Assembly: GCA_002314525.1 (NCBI GenBank)
Contig: DCGE01000008.1
Coordinates: 229 to 16,806, forward strand
Source of the DNA: Prevotellaceae bacterium UBA1786
GTDB taxonomy: Bacteria > Bacteroidota > Bacteroidia > Bacteroidales > Bacteroidaceae
Reading direction: 5' to 3'
DNA length: 16,578 nt
Numbering within the stretch: the first letter of the stretch is position 1; each line of letters begins with the position of its first letter. The notes beneath the pieces are model-generated. The model saw nothing but the letters and a program-made list of their open reading frames with translations, was not told the DNA's origin and did no database searches. Position numbers and translations under genes: made by a program. Of the stretch, positions 8,404-15,186 are shown one piece after another.

Positions 8404-8802
8404 TTAGAATGGCAGGTCGTCAGCTGGGTCAGTTGATTCAAATGACTGAGGAGCCATAGGTGCAGCAGCGGCAGCTGGAGCGACCGGCTGAGCAGCAGGA
8501 GCCACTACCGGTTGGCCTGAAGGATCGACTTGAACCCTATCAACCTTCCACGCACGGATATCATTGAACCAACGACCTTGATATTCTCTTGCATTGATAT
8601 CAAAGGAAACATTGATTTCTTCACCAATCTGTATATTGAACTGATTGATCTTATCTTCACCAAAAACATTGAAGACCATTCGACGAGGATATGCCTCATG
8701 TGTCTCAATTACAAAATCTTGCATCTTCCAAGGATTTCCTGAATTCCTTGACACACCACTTCTTGGTTCAAGAATGGCTATTACTTTTCCAGCTAATTCC
8801 AT
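8404..8802 (-). CDS. DUF3127 protein with an SSB-like C-terminal tail
   Basis: A 132-residue protein. Residues 1-90 form the DUF3127 domain, a predicted small beta-barrel (MELAGKVIAIL, MQDFVIETHE, RMVFNVFGEDKI, GEEINVSFDINAREYQGRWFNDIRAW) whose pattern resembles an OB-fold single-stranded DNA-binding protein. A disordered Pro/Ala/Gln-rich linker (about 91-121) leads to the acidic end STDPADDLPF. That architecture of OB-fold, flexible linker and DDxPF tip is that of SSB, whose tip recruits replication and repair proteins. The gene is divergent from dnaN across 121 bp and leads into coaC-coaB. A role in DNA replication or repair is inferred from architecture and neighbourhood; the family is not characterised to my knowledge. 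Confidence 0.88.
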   Translation of the reverse strand: MELAGKVIAILEPRSGVSRNSGNPWKMQDFVIETHEAYPRRMVFNVFGEDKINQFNIQIGEEINVSFDINAREYQGRWFNDIRAWKVDRVQVDPSGQPVVAPAAQPVAPAAAAAPMAPQSFESTDPADDLPF

Positions 8803-8824
8803 ATCGTTTTTTTTAAATCACACG

Positions 8825-8832
8825 CAAAAATA
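8825..8832 (-). promoter_or_regulatory. -7 element for DUF3127-coaC-coaB
   Basis: The minus strand reads TATTTTTGCGTG, matching TAnnTTTG, 23 bp before the DUF3127 ATG at 8802. The predicted leader is about 16 nt. No clear -33 box is visible. Confidence 0.6.
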
Positions 8833-8876
8833 ATAAATTATTGTGAAATAGCGAGTGTGTTTTGCGAAATATTTAT

Positions 8877-8884
8877 TATCTTTG
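8877..8884 (+). promoter_or_regulatory. -7 element for dnaN
   Basis: TATCTTTG matches TAnnTTTG and lies 39 bp before the dnaN ATG. A 10-bp palindrome, TATTCGAATA, follows directly at 8885-8894, over the expected start of transcription. The TTTG at 8861-8864 is only 12 bp upstream, too close to be a normal -33 box. The element is back-to-back with the DUF3127 promoter. Confidence 0.6.
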
Positions 8885-8923
8885 TATTCGAATAACGAAA
8901 TTTGACGAAAAAACTAAACAATA

Positions 8924-10048
8924 ATGAGATTCAATGTATCAAGTACGGTTCTTTGCAACCGCCTCCAGACCTTAAGCAAGGTTCTCAGTTCAAAAAATTC
9001 CATCCAGATTCTCGAATGCATCCTTTTTGCTCTGGATAACGGAAAACTTACCATGACCGCCTCTGATGGCGAAGTAACGTTGATTTCCACTCTTGATGTA
9101 ACCGATGCATCAGGAAACGGAAAGTTTGCAGTAAGTTCAGCAAACATCATCAACGGACTCAAGGAAATTTCAGACCAGCCTGTTCAGATCTCCGTCAATG
9201 AATCAAGCTACGCCATCGAAATAAAATATCAGAACGGTGAAAGCAAGTTCGTAGGTCAGTCGGGTGATGAATATCCTATTCCATCAATTCCTGAAGGTGA
9301 GACGACATCTATCACTCTTAGCAGTGGATTACTGCAGAACGGAATCACACGTTCCTTGTTTGCAACAGCAGATGATGAGTTACGTCCTGTAATGAACGGT
9401 ATCTATTTCGATATCCAGGAAAACAATATCACATTCGTTGCAAGTGATGGTCACAAGCTGGTAAGAAGCAGAAATATGACTGGCCAGAACGAGACTCCGG
9501 CAGCCTTTATCCTACCAAAGAAACCTGCAAAGATTCTTCGCGATATTCTTGCAAAAGACGGTGGAGAGGTGTTGGTTGAGTTCAGTGAAGCCTATGCAAC
9601 AGTCGCAGCTGAGAACTATGTTCTGAATTGCAGACTTATTGAAGGACGCTATCCAAACTACAACTCTGTCATTCCTTCAGACAATCCGTTCTGTGTGACA
9701 ATCGATCGTCAGGCATTCATCGGAGCATTGCGTCGCGTAATGGTTTTTGCAAGTTCAAGCACAAGTCTGGTAAAGCTCCGCATTTCAGGCAACACACTGC
9801 TTGTCTCGGCTCAGGATGTTGATTTCTCTACATCAGCAGAAGAAAAGATCCTTTGTGAATATGATGGCAACCCTATGAACATCGGTTTCAAAGGTACGTT
9901 CCTTATAGACGTTCTGAACAGCATGAGTTCAAGCGAGGTAATCCTAGAACTGGCCGACCCAAGCCGTGCGGGAGTCATTGTACCTGCTGAACAGGATGAA
10001 AACGAAGACCTGTTGATGTTGCTTATGCCAATGATGCTTAATGATTAA
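8924..10048 (+). CDS. dnaN: DNA polymerase III beta subunit (sliding clamp)
   Basis: A 374-residue beta clamp, the usual length. It encircles DNA as a dimer and tethers the replicative polymerase and other DNA enzymes. The start MRFNVSSTVLCNRLQTLSKV and SIQILECILFAL are typical of domain I. The middle DELRPVMNGIYFDI and FVASDGHKLV is the domain II signature, CRLIEGRYPNYNSVIP lies at the domain II/III boundary, and it ends LMLLMPMMLND, matching the C-terminal MPM-containing segment that borders the client-binding pocket. The exonuclease gene begins 9 bp downstream in the same direction, so the two form an operon. dnaN lies away from dnaA here, which is not unusual in Bacteroidetes. Confidence 0.97.
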   Translation: MRFNVSSTVLCNRLQTLSKVLSSKNSIQILECILFALDNGKLTMTASDGEVTLISTLDVTDASGNGKFAVSSANIINGLKEISDQPVQISVNESSYAIEIKYQNGESKFVGQSGDEYPIPSIPEGETTSITLSSGLLQNGITRSLFATADDELRPVMNGIYFDIQENNITFVASDGHKLVRSRNMTGQNETPAAFILPKKPAKILRDILAKDGGEVLVEFSEAYATVAAENYVLNCRLIEGRYPNYNSVIPSDNPFCVTIDRQAFIGALRRVMVFASSSTSLVKLRISGNTLLVSAQDVDFSTSAEEKILCEYDGNPMNIGFKGTFLIDVLNSMSSSEVILELADPSRAGVIVPAEQDENEDLLMLLMPMMLND

Positions 10049-10057
10049 AATTAAGGT

Positions 10058-10849
10058 ATGAAACTTAGTATCAATAAGCCTATCGTATTCTTTGACCTTG
10101 AGACAACAGGTGTCGACGTGGTCAAGGAACATATCGTGGAGCTCTGCTATATAAAACTCTTTCCTGACGGTGAGGAGGTTGCAAAGACAATGAGGATCAA
10201 ACCTGCAGACGCACTTGGCAACCAGATTCATATTCCAGAGGAGGCTTCATCCGTTCACGGTATCTACGATGACGATGTAAAGGACAAACCGACATTCAAG
10301 GATATTGCAGAGTCGCTGTATCATGAGGTGTTCGAAGGATGCGACCTTGCAGGATACAATTCCAACTACTATGATATTCCACTGTTGGTTGAGGAATTTC
10401 TTAGAGCAGGAGTCAACGCGGACTTTTCAACTTCCAAATGCATAGATGTATGCGTCATATACAAGAAGATGAACCCACGTACGCTTTCGGCTGCCTATCA
10501 GCAATACTGTCATAAAGACCTTGAAGATGCCCACTCCGCTCTGGCAGATACGCGTGCAACACTCGACGTCCTTGAGGCACAGCTTGAGTGCCATCCTGAT
10601 ATTCTCAGTAACAATGTCGATGCTTTATGCGAATATTCCACACAGAATCGCAACGTTGATTATTCAGGAAGAATGATTTATGATGCACAGGATCGGGAGG
10701 TATTCAACTTCGGAAAATACAAAGGACGTTTAGTTACGGAAGTGCTGAGAACTGATCCTGGATATTTCCAGTGGATTATGTCTGGCGACTTCTCGATGCA
10801 TACCAAACAAATGCTGAACAAGATTCGTCTTCGCAATATGAAAAAATAA
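10058..10849 (+). CDS. DEDDh 3'-5' exonuclease with an ExoX-like C-terminal domain
   Basis: A 263-residue DnaQ-like exonuclease. Exo I is FFDLETTG with Asp13 and Glu15, exo II is GYNSNYYDIPLL with Asp106, and exo III is HSALAD with His159 and Asp164, giving a complete DEDDh active site. The C-terminal part (about 214-245, FNFGKYKGRLVTEVL and DPGYFQWIMSGDF) resembles the C-terminal module of exodeoxyribonuclease X-like proteins. It is likely a proofreading or repair nuclease. Being 9 bp behind dnaN, it is a candidate clamp-associated enzyme or the polymerase epsilon-type proofreader, but it is not the canonical epsilon subunit by architecture. A strong terminator follows the stop. Confidence 0.92.
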   Translation: MKLSINKPIVFFDLETTGVDVVKEHIVELCYIKLFPDGEEVAKTMRIKPADALGNQIHIPEEASSVHGIYDDDVKDKPTFKDIAESLYHEVFEGCDLAGYNSNYYDIPLLVEEFLRAGVNADFSTSKCIDVCVIYKKMNPRTLSAAYQQYCHKDLEDAHSALADTRATLDVLEAQLECHPDILSNNVDALCEYSTQNRNVDYSGRMIYDAQDREVFNFGKYKGRLVTEVLRTDPGYFQWIMSGDFSMHTKQMLNKIRLRNMKK

Positions 10850-10851
10850 AG

Positions 10852-10888
10852 AAAAACCTGCGTCTGTATGTCATGACGTAGGTTTTTT
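10852..10888 (+). terminator. Intrinsic terminator of the dnaN-exonuclease operon
   Basis: The arms AACCTGCGTC (10855-10864) and GACGTAGGTT (10875-10884) pair over 10 bp with one G-U wobble, with a 10-nt loop between them. A run of six T (10883-10888) follows, partly inside the right arm. The hairpin begins 3-6 bases after the exonuclease stop. Confidence 0.9.
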
Positions 10889-10927
10889 ATTAATAATAAG
10901 GTATTTAATTATTAAAGAAATAATCCC

Positions 10928-11548
10928 ATGAAGAAATTATTATTTTCCGTTTTGCTCATGTTGATTAGCATGAACGGCATCGCACAAGAAACGAATCTTC
11001 CAAAACCGGACATGAACCGGAATACATCATCCGTGATGGAAGCATTCAAGAACAGACATTCTACAAGAGAATATGATTCAAGAAAACTGACATTGCAGGA
11101 TTTGGGAGACCTCCTTTGGGCTGCTCAGGGCGTAAACCGTGAAAACGGGAATCTCACTGCTCCGACTGCTATGAACAAACAAGAAATAAGATTATATGTA
11201 TTCTCCGACAAAGACGTATGTCTGTATAATCCCAAAGGTCACAGCCTGTCAAAGGTCGCAGACGGAGACCACCGTGATATTGTAGCCGACAGACAGGATT
11301 TTGCCAAGTCAGCCCCAATCTGCATTGTTTTGGTCACTGACGGTGACAAGTTCGGCAATATGGGAGAACACGGAAACGTGATGATGAGTGTGGATGCAGG
11401 AATCGTATGCCAAAACATCAACCTTTTCTGTGCGGCAGTTGGACTCAAGACCGTACCACGCGCAAGCATGAACCAAAAGGCAATAGCAGAGCTGCTGAAG
11501 CTTGGTGAAAATCAGAAAGCAATACTAAACAACCCTATCGGCTGGTAA
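10928..11548 (+). CDS. Exported nitroreductase-family flavoprotein
   Basis: A 206-residue protein. Residues 1-19 are a Sec signal peptide (MKKLLFSVLLMLISMNGIA, cleavage before QE). The rest is a nitroreductase/SagB-like FMN oxidoreductase: FKNRHSTREYDSRKLTLQDL at about 40-59 contains the Arg/Ser residues that bind the FMN phosphate, LGDLLWAAQGVNR follows, and the later VDAGIVCQNINLFCAAVGL helix and LKLGENQKAILNNPIGW end are typical. Nitroreductases usually work in the cytoplasm with NAD(P)H, so export implies a different electron donor. It is a single-gene unit after the dnaN terminator, with no TAnnTTTG element visible upstream. Its stop is 4 bp from the stop of the convergent WbqC-family gene. 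Confidence 0.85.
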   Translation: MKKLLFSVLLMLISMNGIAQETNLPKPDMNRNTSSVMEAFKNRHSTREYDSRKLTLQDLGDLLWAAQGVNRENGNLTAPTAMNKQEIRLYVFSDKDVCLYNPKGHSLSKVADGDHRDIVADRQDFAKSAPICIVLVTDGDKFGNMGEHGNVMMSVDAGIVCQNINLFCAAVGLKTVPRASMNQKAIAELLKLGENQKAILNNPIGW

Positions 11549-11552
11549 GGTT

Positions 11553-12119
11553 TTAGAGAAACAATACCGCTTCATTGCCCATATTGAAAATCAAGTCGAT
11601 GATTGACAGTCCGGGAATGAAACCATGCTTGTGGGCAAAGACCTGAGGATATTCCTTGGTCGTCATATAAGGAATTGAGATGTTATTTTTCAATTCCTTA
11701 TATTTTTCAACACTATTCATATCACCAAGCAAAATCTCAACGGATTTATTGATTAAGGCAACATTGAAATCTACAAGATAATCATACTGATTGAAGAATA
11801 AGTCATGGTAATCATCTTGCAGATATTCAAAGAAAGGGCTGTTGAAATAAGTTGTCTCTACTGCGTGCCAATGCTTATGACACCAATCACCATGTTCGCT
11901 GATGCGTATTTCCTTCATTGAGAGCATGCCTTTGTCATCAGATAAAGGACTGGCTACCGGAACAGTCAGTTTCAGTTCTCCCTGCGGAGAATCAATCAGA
12001 CAATGGTTTCTGGGAGTCTGTTTATGGTATGGTTCATCGAAGTCAAGTTCCGGCTGACCGGCATTGAAGTACTCGGAAAACCATTCAATTGACGGAAGAT
12101 AGAATATCGGCAGTTTCAT
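11553..12119 (-). CDS. WbqC family protein
   Basis: A 188-residue protein recognised as WbqC family. Visible conserved segments are the start MKLPIFYLPSIEWFSEYF, then YHKQTPRNHCLIDSPQG, LKLTVPV, the KHWHAVETTYFNSPFFEY stretch, and the C-terminal HGFIPGLSIIDLIFNMG. Members occur in O-antigen or glycan loci in some bacteria, where a role in amino-sugar acylation has been suggested, but in Bacteroidetes they commonly sit in housekeeping operons and the reaction is unproven. It overlaps the 3' end of dusB by 35 bp, so its translation depends on or follows that of dusB. No surface-glycan genes are nearby. Confidence 0.85.
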   Translation of the reverse strand: MKLPIFYLPSIEWFSEYFNAGQPELDFDEPYHKQTPRNHCLIDSPQGELKLTVPVASPLSDDKGMLSMKEIRISEHGDWCHKHWHAVETTYFNSPFFEYLQDDYHDLFFNQYDYLVDFNVALINKSVEILLGDMNSVEKYKELKNNISIPYMTTKEYPQVFAHKHGFIPGLSIIDLIFNMGNEAVLFL

Positions 12120-13095
12120 TGATTATCGAGAATAATTCATCAATCGTCTCAGCACGCAGCATATTGATGCGAGTCTGTCGGAAATTGGGAATACCTTTGA
12201 AGAGAGGTGATGCAGCAAGATGGCGGCGGACATGGAGTATTCCGCCTTTTTCACCAGTAGGACTGTATTTAACGCTGTCAAGGACCTGCCGCCTCAGGAT
12301 GTCAAGTTTTGCTTCAGTACTGAGTTCTGTAAATGAACCATGGTCCAGAAATTCTGTTATCTCGCGGAAAATCCACGGCCTTCCGAACGTAGCACGACCA
12401 ACCATGATACCGTCAACCCCATATCTGTCGAAAGCCTGCAATGCTTTCTCCCCACTGTCGATATCGCCATTGCCTATAATTGGAATATGCATCCGCTGAT
12501 TGTTCTTGACCTGACCTATCAGAGTCCAATCGGCATCACCTGTGTACATCTGACTTCGTGTCCTGCCATGGATGGTCAAAGCCTGGATACCTACATCCTG
12601 CAGTCTTTCCGCGAGGTCAATGATGAATGGTGGCTCGCCTGACAAAGAAGCGCAATCCCAACCCAGACGAGTCTTGACGGTTACCGGAATCCTGACGGCA
12701 TCAACAACTGCCTTCGTAATTTCCAGCAATAACGGAACATTCTGAAGCATACCCGATCCGCAGCCTTTCCTGGCAATTTTCTTGACAGGACAGCCCCAGT
12801 TGATGTCAAGGACATCCGGATGAGCTTCCTGTTCTATGATTTTCGCTGCCTCACGCATGCTTTCCACATCACGACCGTAAATCTGTACGGCAGCAGGACG
12901 TTCGTCAGCGCATATCTTGATTTTCTGCAGACTGCGATTCACACTCCGTATCAAAGCATCCGCACTTACAAACTCTGAATAGACCATACTGGCTCCAAAC
13001 TCCTTACACAGAAGTCTGAAAGCCTGATCCGTAACATCCTCCATAGGGGCAAGCATGACAGGCCGAGAACCCAAGTCTATATTACCAATTTTCAT
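12085..13095 (-). CDS. dusB: tRNA dihydrouridine synthase
   Basis: A 336-residue FMN enzyme that reduces uridines in tRNA D-loops with NADPH. I start it at the ATG at 13095 (MKIGNIDLGSRPVMLAPMEDVTD); a longer reading from TTG at 13128 would cover the promoter element. The TIM barrel shows LAPMEDVTD, VQIYGRD, DINWGCPVKK with catalytic Cys102, VTVKTRLGWD, ALTIHGRTRSQMYTG, PIIGNGDI and GVDGIMVGRATFGRPWIF, followed by the helical tRNA-binding domain with HVRRHL. DusB-type assignment rests on general similarity. The predicted transcription start lies only a few bases before the ATG. The 3' end overlaps the WbqC-family gene. Confidence 0.93.
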   Translation of the reverse strand: MKIGNIDLGSRPVMLAPMEDVTDQAFRLLCKEFGASMVYSEFVSADALIRSVNRSLQKIKICADERPAAVQIYGRDVESMREAAKIIEQEAHPDVLDINWGCPVKKIARKGCGSGMLQNVPLLLEITKAVVDAVRIPVTVKTRLGWDCASLSGEPPFIIDLAERLQDVGIQALTIHGRTRSQMYTGDADWTLIGQVKNNQRMHIPIIGNGDIDSGEKALQAFDRYGVDGIMVGRATFGRPWIFREITEFLDHGSFTELSTEAKLDILRRQVLDSVKYSPTGEKGGILHVRRHLAASPLFKGIPNFRQTRINMLRAETIDELFSIINETADILSSVN

Positions 13096-13105
13096 ATTCC
13101 GAGTG

Positions 13106-13113
13106 CAAAGGTA
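13106..13113 (-). promoter_or_regulatory. -7 element for dusB-wbqC
   Basis: The minus strand reads TACCTTTGCACTC, a full match to TAnnTTTG. It ends only 10 bp before the dusB ATG (13095), so the transcript would have a leader of a few bases or none. No clear -33 box is visible. It lies in the 46-bp gap after comF. Confidence 0.55.
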
Positions 13114-13141
13114 TGAATATTTATCCAATAATCATTGTCAT

Positions 13142-13873
13142 TTACTCAACAAAATCTTTTGGCAAAATATTTGAAAGCATGAATTTCTCTCCTGCATAAG
13201 CTAATGATACAATTGATATTCTTGTATTTGGCAGCTTTGCAATCTCCTGTGCACAAGACAGGATGGTAGTTCCTGTAGTGAGAATGTCGTCAATCAGCAA
13301 TACATGTTTGCCCTGAAGTCTTTCGGGACGTACTACCCGGAATATTGACTTTACGTTCTCTTGTCTTTTGGAAATATGGAGTTTTGCCTGTGATTTGTTG
13401 TTTTTGATTCTTCTGACAGCATGCTTTTCAACTGGGATGCCGGTAATGTCATGAATTCCCTGTGCTATGTAGTGGCATTGATTATAGCCTCTCTGAAATT
13501 GTTTTTTCCAATGCAACGGAACTGGCACGACAACATCCATCGTATCAAAGAAGCCGGATTTCTGGTATTCCTGTGCCATAAGCGTGGCAAGATACTGCCC
13601 GATGTCAGGTCGCGACTTATATTTAAAAAGGTGTATCATATTCCGGACACCCTCTCCTTCATAAAACAGAAAGCTGCTTGCACGTACTATTGGAAGATGA
13701 AACCAAAACAGTTTTTCAATTTCGTTTTCGGGATGAAGATGCGAATTCGTCAAGGGCAGATGACGGAGACAATTCAGACATATGCATCTTTCCTGCGAGG
13801 TCAGTCTTTCACCACACATCACACAGAAACGCGGCAAAGCAAAATCAACTATATCCTTGAAAAAATTAGTCAT
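13142..13873 (-). CDS. comF: ComF family phosphoribosyltransferase-like protein
   Basis: A 243-residue protein starting at the ATG at 13873 (MTNFFKDIVDFALPRFCVMC). It has an N-terminal zinc-binding motif with CxxC pairs Cys17/Cys20 and Cys32/Cys35 (Cys30 extra), then a type I phosphoribosyltransferase fold with VVVPVPLHWKKQFQRGYNQ at 114-132 and the PRPP loop VLLIDDILTTGTT at 191-203. In naturally competent bacteria ComF is needed for DNA uptake or processing of transforming DNA; in others its role is unclear. The ATG lies inside the end of recX (8-bp overlap), so the pair is probably translated together. A link to DNA uptake or recombination is inferred from this pairing. Confidence 0.92.
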   Translation of the reverse strand: MTNFFKDIVDFALPRFCVMCGERLTSQERCICLNCLRHLPLTNSHLHPENEIEKLFWFHLPIVRASSFLFYEGEGVRNMIHLFKYKSRPDIGQYLATLMAQEYQKSGFFDTMDVVVPVPLHWKKQFQRGYNQCHYIAQGIHDITGIPVEKHAVRRIKNNKSQAKLHISKRQENVKSIFRVVRPERLQGKHVLLIDDILTTGTTILSCAQEIAKLPNTRISIVSLAYAGEKFMLSNILPKDFVE

Positions 13874-14339
13874 CAATATCAATCACATCTTCTATCTGAT
13901 CATAGGAAAAGCCTCTCGAAAGAGCAAACCTGAACAGTTTTGCCTTAATATCATAGTCATTACGTCCTTTTATCGTTCTTCTCTTCGACTCAAGCAGTTT
14001 ACGTAATGTCTCAGCAACTTCCTCGTCACTGATTTCTTGTCTTGCATTTTCAATATCTTCGTCACTTATGCCCTTCCGACGGAGTTCAAACTGGATTTTC
14101 TGCCAGCCCCATTTATTATGACGGAACTTGTCTCTCACAAAAGCAGAAGCATATCGGCTTTCATTGACGAAGTTATCTTTCAGAAGCCGTGTAATGACGT
14201 CCTCCTCCGAACCTTCAGGCATAGTCCATGCATGCATCTTACGACGCATGTCACTTATGCAGTATTCACAACCCACACAGAGAGCGGAGAGATACAGATA
14301 AGCCTCATCGGCTGTTTTATGTTTTTTCACTGTCTCCAT
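13866..14339 (-). CDS. recX: Regulatory protein RecX
   Basis: A 157-residue RecX-family protein made of repeated three-helix modules: AYLYLSALCVGCEYCISDMRRKM, then VITRLLKDNFVNESRYASAFVRDKF, then the conserved GWQKIQFELRRKGISDEDI and a last module ending FALSRGFSYDQIEDVI. RecX binds RecA filaments and limits recombinase activity. recA is not in the window. It overlaps the end of prmC by 13 bp and comF by 8 bp in the same direction, so it is the middle of a coupled chain. Such separation of recX from recA is common in Bacteroidetes. Confidence 0.92.
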   Translation of the reverse strand: METVKKHKTADEAYLYLSALCVGCEYCISDMRRKMHAWTMPEGSEEDVITRLLKDNFVNESRYASAFVRDKFRHNKWGWQKIQFELRRKGISDEDIENARQEISDEEVAETLRKLLESKRRTIKGRNDYDIKAKLFRFALSRGFSYDQIEDVIDIDD

Positions 14340-15175
14340 ATTCCTGTTATGAATCTGACTTTATCAAACTGGTCCTTATATGGTGTGACTTCATCGAATC
14401 CGAAAACATTCAGCATTTCGATCAACTCGTTGACGAAAAGCGGATTGATTTCAAATCCAAGAACACCGCCACTGTTCAGCCTGTGAGCGGATATTTCAGC
14501 AATTGTACGATAGAAAACCAAAGGATCAGAATCTGGAACGAACAACGCTATCGATGGCTCAAATTCCAAAACGTTCCTATCCATATCCTTACTTTCTGAC
14601 TCAGAAATATACGGAGGGTTGCTGACAATCAGATCATAGGTCTTGAATGTATCTGAAACCTGTGTCTTATCCAACACATCAACCTGACGGAACTCAATAT
14701 CCAGTCCGGTTCTGTGTGCGTTTCCACGAGCTATCGACAAAGCTTCAGGTGAGATATCCCATGCTTCGACCACACTCTGGCGACATCTTGATTTCAGAGC
14801 GAGAGCGATGCATCCACTGCCTGTGCCAATATCCAGAAACCTTGAACCGTCATCCCACTCAAACTGCTCAGTTAAAATATTGATAAGCAGTTCTGTTTCA
14901 GGACGTGGGATCAAGACCCCCGGCTCAACATGAATATCCAGATCACAAAATTCTGTATTGCCGATGACATACTGAATAGGTTCGCCGCACATAAGTCTCT
15001 TAACATAAGCAGCCACACATTCATAAGCCTTCTCTTCATCTTCAACCAACAGCAACTGGGCATCAGTCTTTTCAGGCCAAAGGAATGACATCAGCATGAG
15101 AGAAACAGCCCTGGCCTCATTTCTGTCATATAAAGCCGTCAGTTCATCAGTTATATGTCTATGAAGATACTTCAC
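14327..15175 (-). CDS. prmC: Release factor glutamine methyltransferase
   Basis: A 282-residue N5-glutamine methyltransferase that modifies the GGQ motif of peptide-chain release factors using S-adenosylmethionine. Visible are IPRPETE at 89-95, the SAM-binding LDIGTGSG at 114-121 and the substrate motif NPPY at 186-189, with GGVLGFEI near the end. No ATG lies near the N-terminus. I prefer GTG at 15175 (VKYLHRHITDELTALYDRNEAR), which fits the usual family start and leaves 11 bp after the radical SAM gene. A TTG at 15205 would add ten residues and overlap that gene by 19 bp. The 3' end overlaps recX by 13 bp. Confidence 0.92.
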   Translation of the reverse strand: MKYLHRHITDELTALYDRNEARAVSLMLMSFLWPEKTDAQLLLVEDEEKAYECVAAYVKRLMCGEPIQYVIGNTEFCDLDIHVEPGVLIPRPETELLINILTEQFEWDDGSRFLDIGTGSGCIALALKSRCRQSVVEAWDISPEALSIARGNAHRTGLDIEFRQVDVLDKTQVSDTFKTYDLIVSNPPYISESESKDMDRNVLEFEPSIALFVPDSDPLVFYRTIAEISAHRLNSGGVLGFEINPLFVNELIEMLNVFGFDEVTPYKDQFDKVRFITGIWRQ

Positions 15176-15186
15176 GCTTCCGTGGT

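Noticed and set aside
8400..8441. Longer CoaC N-terminus from TTG at 8441
   Set aside because: It overlaps the DUF3127 gene and adds residues not typical of CoaC; the ATG at 8399 directly precedes the conserved GKKIVLGITGS.
10058..10849. A clamp-binding motif in the exonuclease
   Set aside because: Stretches such as AQLECH or KQMLNKI do not fit the beta-clamp consensus well enough to claim.
10880..10890. TAGGTTTT as a promoter for the nitroreductase gene
   Set aside because: It lacks the final G of the element and is part of the terminator arm and T-run.
13421..13933. A 170-codon plus-strand reading frame opposite comF and recX
   Set aside because: It is a shadow of comF, which has clear zinc and PRPP motifs; the translated product has no recognisable domain.
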